DNA of 64,000 nucleotides from Bordetella pseudohinzii (GTDB lineage: Bacteria > Pseudomonadota > Gammaproteobacteria > Burkholderiales > Burkholderiaceae_B): assembly GCF_000657795.2 (NCBI RefSeq), contig NZ_JHEP02000003.1:310001-374000 (forward strand). The letters are read 5' to 3'. The number at the start of each line of letters is the position of its first letter. Position 1 is the stretch's first letter. The notes below the pieces were generated by a model. That model worked only from the letters and a program-made list of their open reading frames with translations. It made no database searches and was not told the origin of the DNA. Made by a program: the position numbers and the translations under genes. Positions 48,919 to 57,990 of the stretch are shown here, piece after piece.

Positions 48919-49440
48919 CTAGCGCTGTTCGGTGTACTTCAGCTCGCTCAGGTCATAGCCTTGGGCCTTGGCGGCGGCCAGGGCCTGCTCCAGCGCCTTG
49001 GGGTCGAGCTTGGGCGCGCGGGCCAGAATCCACAGCGTTTTGCGGTCGGGCGCGCCCACGACGGCCCAGCGATACTCCGGGTCCAGTCCGATGATCCAGT
49101 AATCGCCTTTGAAGGGCTTGAAGAAAGAGACTTCCAGTTTGGCGTTGCCGCTGCCTTCGATTACCGTGGCCGTGCCCGTGGCCGCGTCGATGTCGCCGTT
49201 CTTGTCGCGGCAGCGGTTGGTCACGCCCACGGTGCCGTCCGCGTTGCGGGTGTATTCGGCCGTGGTGTCGCCCACGCAATTGCGCTGGAAGACCATCGGC
49301 AGGCGCGCGATCTCATACCAGCGGCCGGCGTAGCGGTCCAGGTCGACGTGCGCGACGGTGCGCACGGCGGGCTGCTGGGCCTGGGCGGCGCCCAGGCCCG
49401 TGGCCAGGGCGGCCAGGGTGAGGAGGATCAGGCGGCGCAT
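48919..49440 (-). CDS. Lipocalin family protein (Blc-like)
   Basis: Exported protein of 173 residues with a signal peptide (about 1-21, ending AAQA). The first lipocalin motif with Gly-x-Trp is YAGRWYEIARLP near residue 37, and YWIIGLDPEYRWAVVG with LWILAR are the second and third. The E. coli Blc lipobox cysteine is absent, so it is probably soluble in the periplasm rather than a lipoprotein. Members bind lysophospholipids or fatty acids. A 36-base gap separates it from gshA downstream of it in coordinate order, both on the minus strand. Confidence 0.9.
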   Translation of the reverse strand: MRRLILLTLAALATGLGAAQAQQPAVRTVAHVDLDRYAGRWYEIARLPMVFQRNCVGDTTAEYTRNADGTVGVTNRCRDKNGDIDAATGTATVIEGSGNAKLEVSFFKPFKGDYWIIGLDPEYRWAVVGAPDRKTLWILARAPKLDPKALEQALAAAKAQGYDLSELKYTEQR

Positions 49441-49476
49441 GCAAAGTCTCCTGCGATGGCGGCCGCCTGGGGCGCA

Positions 49477-51063
49477 TCAAGTGGCGTCGCGGGCAGGCAG
49501 CGGATTTTTCAGCGCGGCGTGATAGCGCGCCACATAGGTGTCAAAGTCTATCGTATCGGATTGCTCGATCTGCCGCTGCCGGGCCAGGGAGGCTTGGGCC
49601 GCTTCGGCATAGGCGCGCGCCTGATCGGCCGGCAGGGCGGTTTCGCGCAGGGTCTGGGCGTGGCGCTGGCTCTGGGCCAGCGTGTAGTCCTGGAATGACA
49701 GCCCGCTTTCATGCAGCTCGGCCAACAGGCGCGCCGAGGGCGTGAGATCGGCATCGCGCAGCTTGGCGCGCTGGCGCTCGACGGCCTCGGCATAGGCCTG
49801 GCCGCCCAGGGCCTGGTCATAGAGCGCCGCGTATTGCGCGACCTGGTCCAGCAGCTCTTCGCCCCATTGCGCCAGGCCGATGGCCTGGCCGTCGCGGTCC
49901 AGGACCAGCCCCGGCTTGCGGCCTTCCTTGACCACGGTGGCGAAGTTGTCGGCGCTGCGCTGGCAATAGCCGTCCTGGGCAAAGAAAGGGCTGTCCGAGA
50001 GGGCGCAGAACAACAGGAAGGCATCGACAAAGCGCGCCGTGTCGGCCGACAGGCCGGTGGGCTCCTGCGGGTCGATATCCAGGCAGCGGACCTCGACGTA
50101 CTGCACGCCGCGTTCGGCCAGCGCCGTGATGGGGCGCTCGCCCCGGCCCGTGCTGCGCTTGGGGCGGATGCTGGAGTAGTACTCGTTTTCGATCTGCAGC
50201 ACGTTGGTGTTGAGCTGTATCCACTCGCCGTTGCGATGCGTGCCCAGGGCCTGGTAGGCGGGCCAGGGCTGGGTGACGGCTTCGTATAGCCGGCCCAGGA
50301 AGGTGCTCAGATCGTTGTAGCAGAGCTTGAGCTGGGATTGCGCCTTGTTCTGGTAGCCGAGGTCGCTCATGCGCAGGCTGGTCGCGTGCGGCAGATAAAG
50401 GGTTTCGGCGTTCAGGGAGAGCAGCGGGTGCTCGCGTCCGCCCATGAAGGCGCGCGACAGCGCGGGCGCGGCGCCGAACAGATACATCAGCAGCCAGGAG
50501 TAGCGCGTGAAGTTGCGGATCAGCCCGATATAGCCGCGCGAACGGCTTTCCTGCGGCGAGGCCGCGCCCGGCTCGATCAGCGGCCACAATGCATCGGGCA
50601 GCGAGAAGTTGTAGTGCACGCCCGCGATGCATTGCATGGTCTTGCCGTAGCGTTCGGCCAGGCCGCGGCGATAGACATGCTTGAGCATGGCGGTGTTGGA
50701 CTTGCCGTACCAGGCGATGGGAATCTCGGCCTCGGGCGGCAGGCGCGCCGGCATGGACTGGTTCCAGATGAACTCGCCGTCCAGCACGCTATAGACGAAG
50801 CGGTGCGTGTCGCGCAGCTCGGCCAGCAGCGACTCCACGCTGGTGTGCGTGCCGGTGATCAGTTCGAGCAGGGCCTCGGAATAGTCGGTGGTGACCTGTT
50901 CGTTGGTGAGCGCCGAGCCCAGGCCGCTGGGGTGGGGCGTTAGCGCCAGTGCGCCCTGGGCGTCCACACGCAAGCCTTCTTTTTCGACGCCGCGCAGGGT
51001 TTGCGCCAACAGATCGAGATGGGCCTGGACCAGGGCAAGGCGCGGGTTGGTATGTGCTGTCAC
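49477..51063 (-). CDS. gshA: Glutamate-cysteine ligase (E. coli type)
   Basis: First enzyme of glutathione synthesis, 528 residues, joining Glu and Cys with ATP. VEKEGLRVDAQGALALTPHP near residue 27, TTDYSEALLELITG, and SMPARLPPEAEIPIAWYG are the class-I GshA blocks, and YVEVRCLDIDPQEPTGL is the late conserved block. A GTG at 51063 is chosen because the conserved block then lies at its usual distance from the start; no clear ribosome-binding site is seen, and longer in-frame starts up to 51168 would overlap the upstream hydrolase gene. Confidence 0.93.
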   Translation of the reverse strand: MTAHTNPRLALVQAHLDLLAQTLRGVEKEGLRVDAQGALALTPHPSGLGSALTNEQVTTDYSEALLELITGTHTSVESLLAELRDTHRFVYSVLDGEFIWNQSMPARLPPEAEIPIAWYGKSNTAMLKHVYRRGLAERYGKTMQCIAGVHYNFSLPDALWPLIEPGAASPQESRSRGYIGLIRNFTRYSWLLMYLFGAAPALSRAFMGGREHPLLSLNAETLYLPHATSLRMSDLGYQNKAQSQLKLCYNDLSTFLGRLYEAVTQPWPAYQALGTHRNGEWIQLNTNVLQIENEYYSSIRPKRSTGRGERPITALAERGVQYVEVRCLDIDPQEPTGLSADTARFVDAFLLFCALSDSPFFAQDGYCQRSADNFATVVKEGRKPGLVLDRDGQAIGLAQWGEELLDQVAQYAALYDQALGGQAYAEAVERQRAKLRDADLTPSARLLAELHESGLSFQDYTLAQSQRHAQTLRETALPADQARAYAEAAQASLARQRQIEQSDTIDFDTYVARYHAALKNPLPARDAT

Positions 51064-51101
51064 GGCGATGAATTTGGGGTTATCGAGCGGAGATTTTACG
51101 T

Positions 51102-51983
51102 TCAGACCGCCCGGGGCGCCGAATTTGGCCCCGTGCGCGCTAGGGAAATCGGATGGCCGTCGAGCCAATCACCGAGATCAGCATAGACCGGATCGGCATA
51201 CTCGGCGCATTCGTTGAACACTTCATGCCAGGCCCGGGGGTAGCAGCGCAGCGTCAACAGCCCGGCCGGCGCGCGCTGGGCGAACACCCGGCTGCCCGCC
51301 GGAGCCACCACGCGGTCATCGCCGGCCACCAGCAGCAGCGTGGGCCGGGCCAGGCGCGGCGCGGCGGCCATGACCTGGGCGATCGAGGCGTCGATGAAGC
51401 TGGCCAGCCGTCCCGTGATGCAGCGGCGCGCCAGCGGATCATGGCGGAAGGCGCGCACCACGGCCTTGTCATGGGAGATCCGGGCGGGCGCCAGCGGATA
51501 GGGCAGGGCGGCGTCGGGCCAGCGCTGGGCCAGTTGCCGCAGCGGCGGCAGGATCCAGCCGGGCATGCGCAGCATCAGGGGCGGGCTGGACAGCACCAGG
51601 CCGGCCAGGGGCGCGGCCTCGTCCAGGGCCAGCCGCAGCGCCACCAGCGCGCCCAGGCTGTGGCCGATGAGCAGCGGGGCGTGGCCGGTTTCCGCGGCAT
51701 AGGCGCGGATCTGGCCGGCCGCGTCGCGGACCAGGTCGTCGCGCTGGCGCAAGGCGGCGGGCGGGCCGCCCGAGCGGCCATGGCCCCGGTGGTCGTGGGC
51801 GGCGACCTGCCAGCCGCGGGCGGCCAGCCATCGGGCCAGGCGGTCATGGCGCCCGGCATGTTCGCCCAGCCCATGCAGGATATAGGCGGCCGCTGCGGGC
51901 CGGGGGCGGGACGCGGGCCAGCGGTAGCGCGCCAGGGGCGTGCCGTCGTCGGCCAAGGCAGGGTCGAGCAAAATCGGCGACAA
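51102..51983 (-). CDS. Alpha/beta hydrolase, monoacylglycerol lipase/lysophospholipase type
   Basis: Protein of 293 residues of the serine aminopeptidase S33/Hydrolase_4 family. ILHGLGEHAGRHDRLARWLA near residue 35, DHRGHGRS, the nucleophile GHSLGALVALRLAL near 107, VVAGDDRVV-type aspartate region (VAGDDRVVAPAG), and the late histidine in PRAWHEVFNE complete the triad. No signal peptide. It precedes gshA on the same strand with 38 bases between. Confidence 0.9.
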   Translation of the reverse strand: MSPILLDPALADDGTPLARYRWPASRPRPAAAAYILHGLGEHAGRHDRLARWLAARGWQVAAHDHRGHGRSGGPPAALRQRDDLVRDAAGQIRAYAAETGHAPLLIGHSLGALVALRLALDEAAPLAGLVLSSPPLMLRMPGWILPPLRQLAQRWPDAALPYPLAPARISHDKAVVRAFRHDPLARRCITGRLASFIDASIAQVMAAAPRLARPTLLLVAGDDRVVAPAGSRVFAQRAPAGLLTLRCYPRAWHEVFNECAEYADPVYADLGDWLDGHPISLARTGPNSAPRAV

Positions 51984-52055
51984 TTCCGAACTTCCTTGCA
52001 GGAGCGGTCTGCCGGCGGGCAGCCGCGTTTCGCCATTTCAGCGCGCTTTCATTGC

Positions 52056-52562
52056 ATGCTCAAGAAACTTCTCCTGATGGGCGTGATCGGCCTTCTGGCC
52101 GCGTGCTCCCCCCGCTACGACTGGCGCGAGCTGGACGTGGCCGATGGGCAGCTGCGGGCGGCCTTTCCGGCCCGGGCGCAGACCGACAGCCGCGATCTCG
52201 CCCTGGCCGGACGCGAGCTGCATTTTTCGCTGACCTCGGCCCAGGTCGAGGGCGCGGTGTTTGCCGTGGGCTATGCGCCCCTGCCGGAAGACCTGCGGGG
52301 CAAGCCCGCCGCGCGCGAGCTGGGCGAAGCGCTGCGGCGCTCGCTGTACGCCAATTTCGGCGCCGAGCCGCCGGCCGGGATGCCGGAGGACGGCGCGGAG
52401 ATCGAAGTGCATGCGCCGCCCGGCCAGCGCGACGCCTGGCTGCTGGCGCGGATATGGGTGACATCCTCCATGCTGGTCGAAGTCGTCGCCACCGGCAGCC
52501 GCCGCTCTCTGTCGCCGGAGCATGCGCGCGAGTTCGTGCGTTCCGCGCGCCTGCGGCCCTGA
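52056..52562 (+). CDS. Putative lipoprotein of 168 residues
   Basis: The N-terminus MLKKLLLMGVIGLLAAC is a lipoprotein signal with the lipobox LAAC, cysteine at residue 17. The mature part (YDWRELDVADGQLRAAFPAR, later RIWVTSSMLVEVVATG) is a small alpha/beta domain of unknown function. An Asp at +2 is absent (Ser), which would favour outer-membrane sorting. Divergent from the hydrolase gene (72 bases). The AEC transporter gene follows 52 bases downstream on the same strand. Confidence 0.85.
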   Translation: MLKKLLLMGVIGLLAACSPRYDWRELDVADGQLRAAFPARAQTDSRDLALAGRELHFSLTSAQVEGAVFAVGYAPLPEDLRGKPAARELGEALRRSLYANFGAEPPAGMPEDGAEIEVHAPPGQRDAWLLARIWVTSSMLVEVVATGSRRSLSPEHAREFVRSARLRP

Positions 52563-52614
52563 GACCGGCGCGGAATCCTCCGCCTCCGGATTGCCTGAGA
52601 GAATCGCTTTCCCC

Positions 52615-53508
52615 ATGTTTGCCGTCGCGCAGTTCTATTTTTCCGCCGTCGTGATGCTGATGCCGCTGCTGGCATGCGTGGGCATCGGCGTATTCTGGGG
52701 CAAGCGCGACTATCCCTTCGGCGGCGCCTTCGTCACCATGCTGGTCACGTCGGTCACCACGCCGGCCCTGGTGTTCCATACCTTCGTGACCACGCAGCTC
52801 GATGACCGCGCGCTGGGCGATATCGCCCTGGCCTCGCTGCTGGCCCTGCTGGTCTGTGCGTTGGCCTGCGCCGCGCTGCTCAGGTTGACCGGCCTGCCGG
52901 TGCGCAAGCTGCTGCCCACCGCCTTCATGCCCAATGCGGGCAACCTGGGCCTGCCGGTTTCGCAGTTGGCTTTCGGCGACGTGGGCCTGTCGGCCGCGGT
53001 GGCTTTCTTCGCGATCAACTCCTTCGTGATGCACACCATAGGCGTGCGCATCCTGCCCGGGGCGGCCACGCGCGGCGGCTGGCGCAGCCCGGTGTTGCTG
53101 GCCTCGCTGATCGCCGTGGCCTGGCGCTACAGCGGCGTGCCCGTGCCCGCCTGGATCATCGAGACGGCGCGCATGCTGGGGGCGGTGACCGTGCCGCTCA
53201 TGCTGCTCAGCCTGGGCCATGCGCTGGCGCTGATCCCGTCGGGCGGCTTGCGCGTGGGCGCGGGCCTGGGCGTGATGCGCCTGGTGGTGGGGCTGCTGTC
53301 CGGCCTGGCCGTGGTCTGGGCCCTGGGGCTGGGCAGCCCGCTGGCCGGCTCCCTGGTGCTGCAAATGGCCATGCCCTGCGCCGTGGTCAGCTACATGTAT
53401 GCGCGGCGCTACACCGATATGGGCGACACCGCGGCCGGCGCGGTGCTGGTGTCCACGGTGCTCTTCCTGCTGGTCGCGCCCGCCTTGCTCTGGTTCACGC
53501 GCCACTGA
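52615..53508 (+). CDS. AEC family transporter (auxin efflux carrier type)
   Basis: Inner-membrane protein of 297 residues with about ten helices in two inverted halves. The broken-helix motif FMPNAGNLGLPVSQLAFGD near residue 103 is typical of the family. Bacterial members export or take up dicarboxylates such as malate or malonate. The start at 52615 (MFAVAQFYF) gives the normal first helix. The 3' end overlaps the convergent Ldh-type dehydrogenase gene by 14 bases; a malate/lactate-type enzyme next to it is suggestive. Confidence 0.88.
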   Translation: MFAVAQFYFSAVVMLMPLLACVGIGVFWGKRDYPFGGAFVTMLVTSVTTPALVFHTFVTTQLDDRALGDIALASLLALLVCALACAALLRLTGLPVRKLLPTAFMPNAGNLGLPVSQLAFGDVGLSAAVAFFAINSFVMHTIGVRILPGAATRGGWRSPVLLASLIAVAWRYSGVPVPAWIIETARMLGAVTVPLMLLSLGHALALIPSGGLRVGAGLGVMRLVVGLLSGLAVVWALGLGSPLAGSLVLQMAMPCAVVSYMYARRYTDMGDTAAGAVLVSTVLFLLVAPALLWFTRH

Positions 53509-54532
53509 GCGGCGCGCCGGGCGGCTCGTCCGCTCCGCACATGCCGCGCAGTTCGGCCAGCAGCGCATCGGGGATGTCCACGCCGTGCTGTATCGCCTCC
53601 GCGCGCAGCGCGCGGCGGCGCTGGCCGGGCAGGCGCACGCCGTCATCGGCCAGCATGGCTTCGATAAGGGTTTCGACGCGCTCCAGATAGCTGTCGCGGC
53701 CGGCCAGCGCCCGCGGGTCGATGAGCAGGAAAGCCTGGCCCAGCCGGGCGGGGCCGCCCGCGTTGCCAAAAAAGGACTCGGTCTCGAAGCCGAACTGCGA
53801 GCCGGTCAGCGCCACGACCAGCAATTCGACCATCATGGCCAGCATGGCGCCCTTGACGCCGCCGGCCGGCAGCATGCTGCCGGCCAGCCCCGCCTTGGGG
53901 TCGGTGGTGGGCTGGCCGTTGGCGTCCAGCGCCCAGCCCTCGGGAATGGATTTGCCGTCGCGCGCGGCGATCATGAGCTTGCCGCGCGCCACTTCGGCCA
54001 GCGACAGGTCCATGAGCAGGGGGGCGCCGCGCCGGCGCGGAAAGACCGCCGCGATGGGATTGGTGCCGAATAGCGGCCGCTTGCCGCCCCAGGCGGGCAT
54101 GGCCGCCGGGGAATTGCTCAGGGCCAGGCCGACCAGCTCGGCCTCGGCCACGGCTTCCAGGTGGTAGGCGGCCGCGCCGAAGTGGTGGCTGTTGCCCACC
54201 CCGACAAAGGACACGCCATATTCGCCCGACCGCCTGATGCCTTCGGCCACGGCCATGGCGCAGGCCGGATAGGCCAGGCCGGATCCGGCGTCGATCAGCG
54301 CGGTGGCGCCTTTTTCGTGCGCCAGCCGGGGGACGGCGCTGCCGACGGCGCGCCCGGCGCGCAGATGGCCGGCGTAGGCCGGCACCCGTGAGACGCCGTG
54401 CGAGGCCAGCCCCTGGCTGTCGGCGTAGACCAGGGCGCGCGCCGTGGCCTGGGCCATGGCTGGCGTGGCGCCGGCGGCCACCAGCGAGGCCGCCGCCAGC
54501 AGCTGCAATTCATCGAGATAGACATGGGCCAT
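53495..54532 (-). CDS. Ldh family NAD(P)-dependent oxidoreductase (malate/L-lactate/ureidoglycolate type)
   Basis: Enzyme of 345 residues of the malate/L-sulfolactate dehydrogenase-like family, which has its own NAD fold. The substrate histidine lies in GLASHGVSRVPAY near residue 45, VGNSHHFGAAAYH is the NAD-binding loop, and FGTNPIAAVFPR and GGVKGAMLAMMVELL follow. Substrate is uncertain (malate, lactate, ureidoglycolate, sulfolactate, delta1-piperideine-2-carboxylate). The start at 54532 gives the conserved N-terminus MAHVYLDELQ; longer in-frame starts overlap the metX promoter region. Confidence 0.9.
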   Translation of the reverse strand: MAHVYLDELQLLAAASLVAAGATPAMAQATARALVYADSQGLASHGVSRVPAYAGHLRAGRAVGSAVPRLAHEKGATALIDAGSGLAYPACAMAVAEGIRRSGEYGVSFVGVGNSHHFGAAAYHLEAVAEAELVGLALSNSPAAMPAWGGKRPLFGTNPIAAVFPRRRGAPLLMDLSLAEVARGKLMIAARDGKSIPEGWALDANGQPTTDPKAGLAGSMLPAGGVKGAMLAMMVELLVVALTGSQFGFETESFFGNAGGPARLGQAFLLIDPRALAGRDSYLERVETLIEAMLADDGVRLPGQRRRALRAEAIQHGVDIPDALLAELRGMCGADEPPGAPLSGA

Positions 54533-54614
54533 GATGCGGGTTCCAAGAAAAACGGGGGCGGCGCGCCGCGACACCCGGTATCGTGCCACGGCCCGGCGCC
54601 GCCTGGCGGCAAAT

Positions 54615-54642
54615 TTGGCAGCCGGCCGGGCGGTGCTAGAAT
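54615..54642 (+). promoter_or_regulatory. Promoter of metX-metW
   Basis: TTGGCA (54615-54620) and TAGAAT (54637-54642) are 16 bases apart, each with five of six consensus bases. Transcription would start near 54649, just before the riboswitch-like element. Confidence 0.65.
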
Positions 54643-54656
54643 GTGCGGCACATTGT

Positions 54657-54714
54657 CGGCGCCGATTTGCCTGATCCGCTTGCGGGCGCCTCTTATAAAT
54701 CCAGCTAAAGAGGT
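54657..54714 (+). promoter_or_regulatory. SAM-II (SAM-alpha) riboswitch-like element before metX
   Basis: GGCGCC (54658-54663) pairs with GGCGCC (54685-54690) as P1, enclosing the conserved CGCTTGCGGG. The loop sequence GATTT (54664-54668) pairs with AAATC (54697-54701) as the pseudoknot helix. The conserved GCTAAAG (54704-54710) runs into the Shine-Dalgarno AAGAGG, 9 bases before the metX start. Order, spacing and conserved bases are those of SAM-II riboswitches, which bind S-adenosylmethionine and hide the ribosome-binding site. Confidence 0.8.
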
Positions 54715-54722
54715 CTGTCTGC

Positions 54723-55946
54723 ATGACCAGCCCTGCTATTCCCGCGGCCACTGCCGCGTCGTCCGAAGCCCCGAATTCCGTCGGGGTCGTCTCTCCTGTC
54801 TTCCTGCGCTTCGATGAGCCCCTGCCCCTGGCAAGCGGCCAGTCGCTGCAAGCCTACGAACTGGCGGTGGAAACCTACGGCACCCTGAATGCCGAGCGCA
54901 GCAATGCGGTTCTCATTTGTCACGCCCTGAACGCCTCGCACCATGTCGCCGGGGTGGCGTCCGATAACCCCAAGGATATCGGCTGGTGGGACAACATGGT
55001 GGGTCCGGGCAAGCCCGTAGACACCGATATTTTCTTCGTCATCGGCATCAACAACCTGGGCTCCTGCTTCGGCTCGACCGGCCCGGCCAGCATCAATCCG
55101 GCCACGGGCCAGCCCTGGGGGGCGGCCTTTCCGGTGCTGACCGTCGAAGACTGGGTGCGCGCCCAGGCGCGGGTGGCCGATCATTTCGGCATCGAGCGCT
55201 TTGCCGCCGTGATGGGCGGTTCGCTGGGCGGCATGCAGGCCCTGAGCTGGTCGCTGACCTTGCCCGAGCGCGTGGCGCATTGCGTGGTCATCGCCAGCAC
55301 GCCGCGCCTGTCGGCCCAGAACATCGGCTTTAACGAGGTGGCGCGCCGCGCCATCATCACCGATCCGGATTTTCACGGCGGCAACTACTACGCCCACAAC
55401 ACCGTTCCGCGCCGGGGCCTGGCCGTCGCGCGCATGATCGGGCACATCACCTATCTGTCCGATGACGACATGGCCGAGAAATTCGGCCGCACCCAGCGCG
55501 AGCCCGCCGAAAACGGCGCCTACCGCTATGGCTATGACGTCGAGTTCGAGGTGGAGTCCTATTTGCGCTACCAGGGCGAGAAGTTCTCGCGCTACTTCGA
55601 CGCCAACACTTATTTGCTGATCACCCGCGCGCTCGATTATTTCGATCCCGCGCGCGACACCGGAGGCGATCTGGCGCGCGCCCTGTCGCCGGCCACGGCC
55701 GACTTCCTGCTGGTGTCCTTCACCACCGATTGGCGTTTCCCGCCCGAGCGGTCGCGTGAGCTGGTCCGAGGCCTGCTGAAAAACGGCAGCCCGGTGACCT
55801 ATGCCGAAATCGATGCGCCGCACGGCCATGACGCCTTCCTGCTCGAAGACGCCCGCTACCACGCCGTGGTCAGGGGCTATTACGAGCGCATCGCCCGCAG
55901 CCTGGGGCTGACGTCCCAGCAACCCGCCGAGGAATGCCTGGCATGA
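54723..55946 (+). CDS. metX: Homoserine O-acyltransferase
   Basis: Alpha/beta-hydrolase-fold enzyme of 407 residues that acylates homoserine, first step of methionine synthesis. [14 protein letters not shown] near residue 63, the nucleophile [14 protein letters not shown] near 160, an Asp in [16 protein letters not shown], and the His in PHGHDAFL complete the triad. Betaproteobacterial MetX proteins may use succinyl- rather than acetyl-CoA; sequence reading alone cannot decide. A SAM-II-like riboswitch and the Shine-Dalgarno sequence it contains lie directly upstream. metW overlaps its stop. Confidence 0.95.
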   Translation: MTSPAIPAATAASSEAPNSVGVVSPVFLRFDEPLPLASGQSLQAYELAVETYGTLNAERSNAVLICHALNASHHVAGVASDNPKDIGWWDNMVGPGKPVDTDIFFVIGINNLGSCFGSTGPASINPATGQPWGAAFPVLTVEDWVRAQARVADHFGIERFAAVMGGSLGGMQALSWSLTLPERVAHCVVIASTPRLSAQNIGFNEVARRAIITDPDFHGGNYYAHNTVPRRGLAVARMIGHITYLSDDDMAEKFGRTQREPAENGAYRYGYDVEFEVESYLRYQGEKFSRYFDANTYLLITRALDYFDPARDTGGDLARALSPATADFLLVSFTTDWRFPPERSRELVRGLLKNGSPVTYAEIDAPHGHDAFLLEDARYHAVVRGYYERIARSLGLTSQQPAEECLA

Positions 55947-56554
55947 GCCCCGCCACCCATACCGCCACGCCGGCCGTGCTGCGCCCCGACCTCGAACGCA
56001 TCGCCAGCTGGATCGCGCCCGGCTCGCGCGTGCTGGACCTGGGTTGCGGCGACGGCGCCTTGCTGGCCTATCTGCGCGACCACCGCCAGGTGCGCGGCGC
56101 GGGCGTGGAGATCGACGACGAGCGGGTCATCGCCTGTGTGCGGCGCGGCGTCGAGGTCATCCAGCAAAACCTCGAAGACGGCCTGGCCTTGTTCGACGAC
56201 AAGCAGTTCGATACCGTGGTGCTGTCGCAGACGCTGCAGTCCATGCATCACACCGAACACATCCTGCGCGAAATGGCGCGGGTGTCGCGCTTCGGCATTG
56301 TCTCCTTTCCGAACTTCGGATATTGGCCCCATGGCTGGTCCATCCTGCGCGGCCGCATGCCGGTCACCGGACAGATGCCCTACCAGTGGTACAACACGCC
56401 CAATATCCACCTCTGCACACTGAGGGATTTCGAGGATCTGGCGCGCGATGTCGGCGTGCGCATCCTGGAGCGGGCCACCTTCAATGATGAGCGCGAGATC
56501 AAGGTCTTGCCGGGCTGGCGCAGCACCTTGGCGGTATACCGATTCGAGGCATAG
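55943..56554 (+). CDS. metW: Methionine biosynthesis protein MetW
   Basis: Protein of 203 residues with a class-I methyltransferase fold: [17 protein letters not shown] at about 28-44, then [12 protein letters not shown] and the MetW block [20 protein letters not shown]. MetW is always found with metX and is needed for full homoserine acyltransferase activity in several proteobacteria. The ATG at 55943 overlaps the metX stop as ATGA; an alternative start at 55934 adds three residues. Confidence 0.95.
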   Translation: MSPATHTATPAVLRPDLERIASWIAPGSRVLDLGCGDGALLAYLRDHRQVRGAGVEIDDERVIACVRRGVEVIQQNLEDGLALFDDKQFDTVVLSQTLQSMHHTEHILREMARVSRFGIVSFPNFGYWPHGWSILRGRMPVTGQMPYQWYNTPNIHLCTLRDFEDLARDVGVRILERATFNDEREIKVLPGWRSTLAVYRFEA

Positions 56555-56575
56555 GCTCTAATATTCCACCTTGCC

Positions 56576-57871
56576 TTGAAACAGGTCCGCGCGCGGGCCG
56601 CTGCCTGGAGATTCATCATCGCCTCCGATAGCTACCGGATTTATTTCAGCCGTCGCGTGGCGCCCTTGCTGGTGCTGGGTTTTGCGAGTGGATTGCCCCT
56701 GGCGCTGACCAGCGGCACCCTGCAGGCCTGGGCCACGGTGGAAGGCGTTTCCCTGCAGGAGATCGGCTTCCTGACGCTGGTGGGCAGCGCCTACACGCTC
56801 AAGTTTCTCTGGGCGCCGCTCATCGACCGCTATGCGCCGCCCTTCCTGGGCCGCCGCCGCAGCTGGATGCTGGTGAGCCAGCTGCTGCTGGCCGTCTCCA
56901 TCATGGCCATGGGTCTGCTTTCGCCGGGGCAATCGCTGTTGCCGCTGGCCTTGCTGGCGGTGCTGGTGGCTTTTCTGTCCGCTTCGCAGGACATCGCCTT
57001 CGACGCCTATTCCACCGACGTGCTGCACAAGAATGAGCGCGGCGCCGGCGCGGCCGTCAAAGTGCTGGGCTATCGCCTGGCCATGCTGGTCTCGGGCGGC
57101 CTGGCGCTGGTGCTGGCCGATCACTGGCTGGGCTGGGGTCCGACTTACGTCCTCATGGGCTTTCTCATGCTGGCCGGCGTGCTGGGCACGCTCTGGGCGC
57201 CCGAGCCCGAGCAGCCCAGCGCCGCGCCGCGCAGCCTGGGCCGCGCCGTGGTCGAGCCGTTCCGGGAATTCTTCAGCCGCCGCGGCGCCTTGACCTTGCT
57301 GGCCCTCATCGTGCTCTACAAGCTGGGCGATGCTTTCGCCGGCGCCTTGTCGACCACCTTCCTTATCCGCGGCGCGGGCTTCACGCCCACCGAGGTCGGC
57401 ACCGTCAACAAGGTGCTCGGGCTGGCCGCGACCATTGTCGGCGCCCTGGCCGGCGGCGCCATCATGGGCCGCTGGGGCCTGTATCGCTCGCTGATGGCCT
57501 TTGGCCTGCTGCAGGCCGTCTCCAACCTGGGCTATTGGGTCATCGCCGTGGCGCCCAAGAGCCTGAGCCTCATGGCGGTCGCGGTGGGTATCGAGAATCT
57601 GTGCGGCGGCCTGGGCACGGCGGCCTTCGTGGCCCTGCTGATGGCCATGTGCAACCAGGCTTTCTCGGCCACGCAATTCGCCCTGCTGTCGGCCCTGTCG
57701 GCCGTGGGGCGCACCTATCTGGCCGGTCCGCTCACGCCGGTGCTGGTGGCCTATATGGGCTGGTCCGGGTTTTTCATGGTGACGGTCTTCATCGCTTTGC
57801 CGGGGCTGGTGCTGCTGTGGTTGCGCAAAGGCGACATCGAAGCCCTGGAACGCGAGGGTTCCAGGGCCTGA
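56576..57871 (+). CDS. ampG: AmpG-like muropeptide permease (MFS), start uncertain
   Basis: Membrane protein of up to 431 residues with about 12 helices. VLGFASGLPLALTSGTLQAW, FLWAPLIDRYAPPFLGRRRSW and FLSASQDIAFDAYSTDVL are the AmpG signatures; AmpG imports anhydro-muropeptides for cell-wall recycling. The listed start is TTG 56576 without a ribosome-binding site. GGAG (56607-56610) lies 7 bases before an ATC codon at 56618, which would give the expected N-terminus ...ASDSYRIYFSRR. GTG at 56657 would remove conserved residues. The true start is unresolved. Confidence 0.85.
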   Translation: MKQVRARAAAWRFIIASDSYRIYFSRRVAPLLVLGFASGLPLALTSGTLQAWATVEGVSLQEIGFLTLVGSAYTLKFLWAPLIDRYAPPFLGRRRSWMLVSQLLLAVSIMAMGLLSPGQSLLPLALLAVLVAFLSASQDIAFDAYSTDVLHKNERGAGAAVKVLGYRLAMLVSGGLALVLADHWLGWGPTYVLMGFLMLAGVLGTLWAPEPEQPSAAPRSLGRAVVEPFREFFSRRGALTLLALIVLYKLGDAFAGALSTTFLIRGAGFTPTEVGTVNKVLGLAATIVGALAGGAIMGRWGLYRSLMAFGLLQAVSNLGYWVIAVAPKSLSLMAVAVGIENLCGGLGTAAFVALLMAMCNQAFSATQFALLSALSAVGRTYLAGPLTPVLVAYMGWSGFFMVTVFIALPGLVLLWLRKGDIEALEREGSRA

Positions 57872-57990
57872 GGACTGCGCGCCGCGGGGCGTAATGATAA
57901 GGTTGCGCCTGCGCTATCCGCGCGGCCCGTCCGAGGGGGATGGGCGCAGACAATATAGGGCCTATCCCGCCCGACCACGAGGAGACCTCC

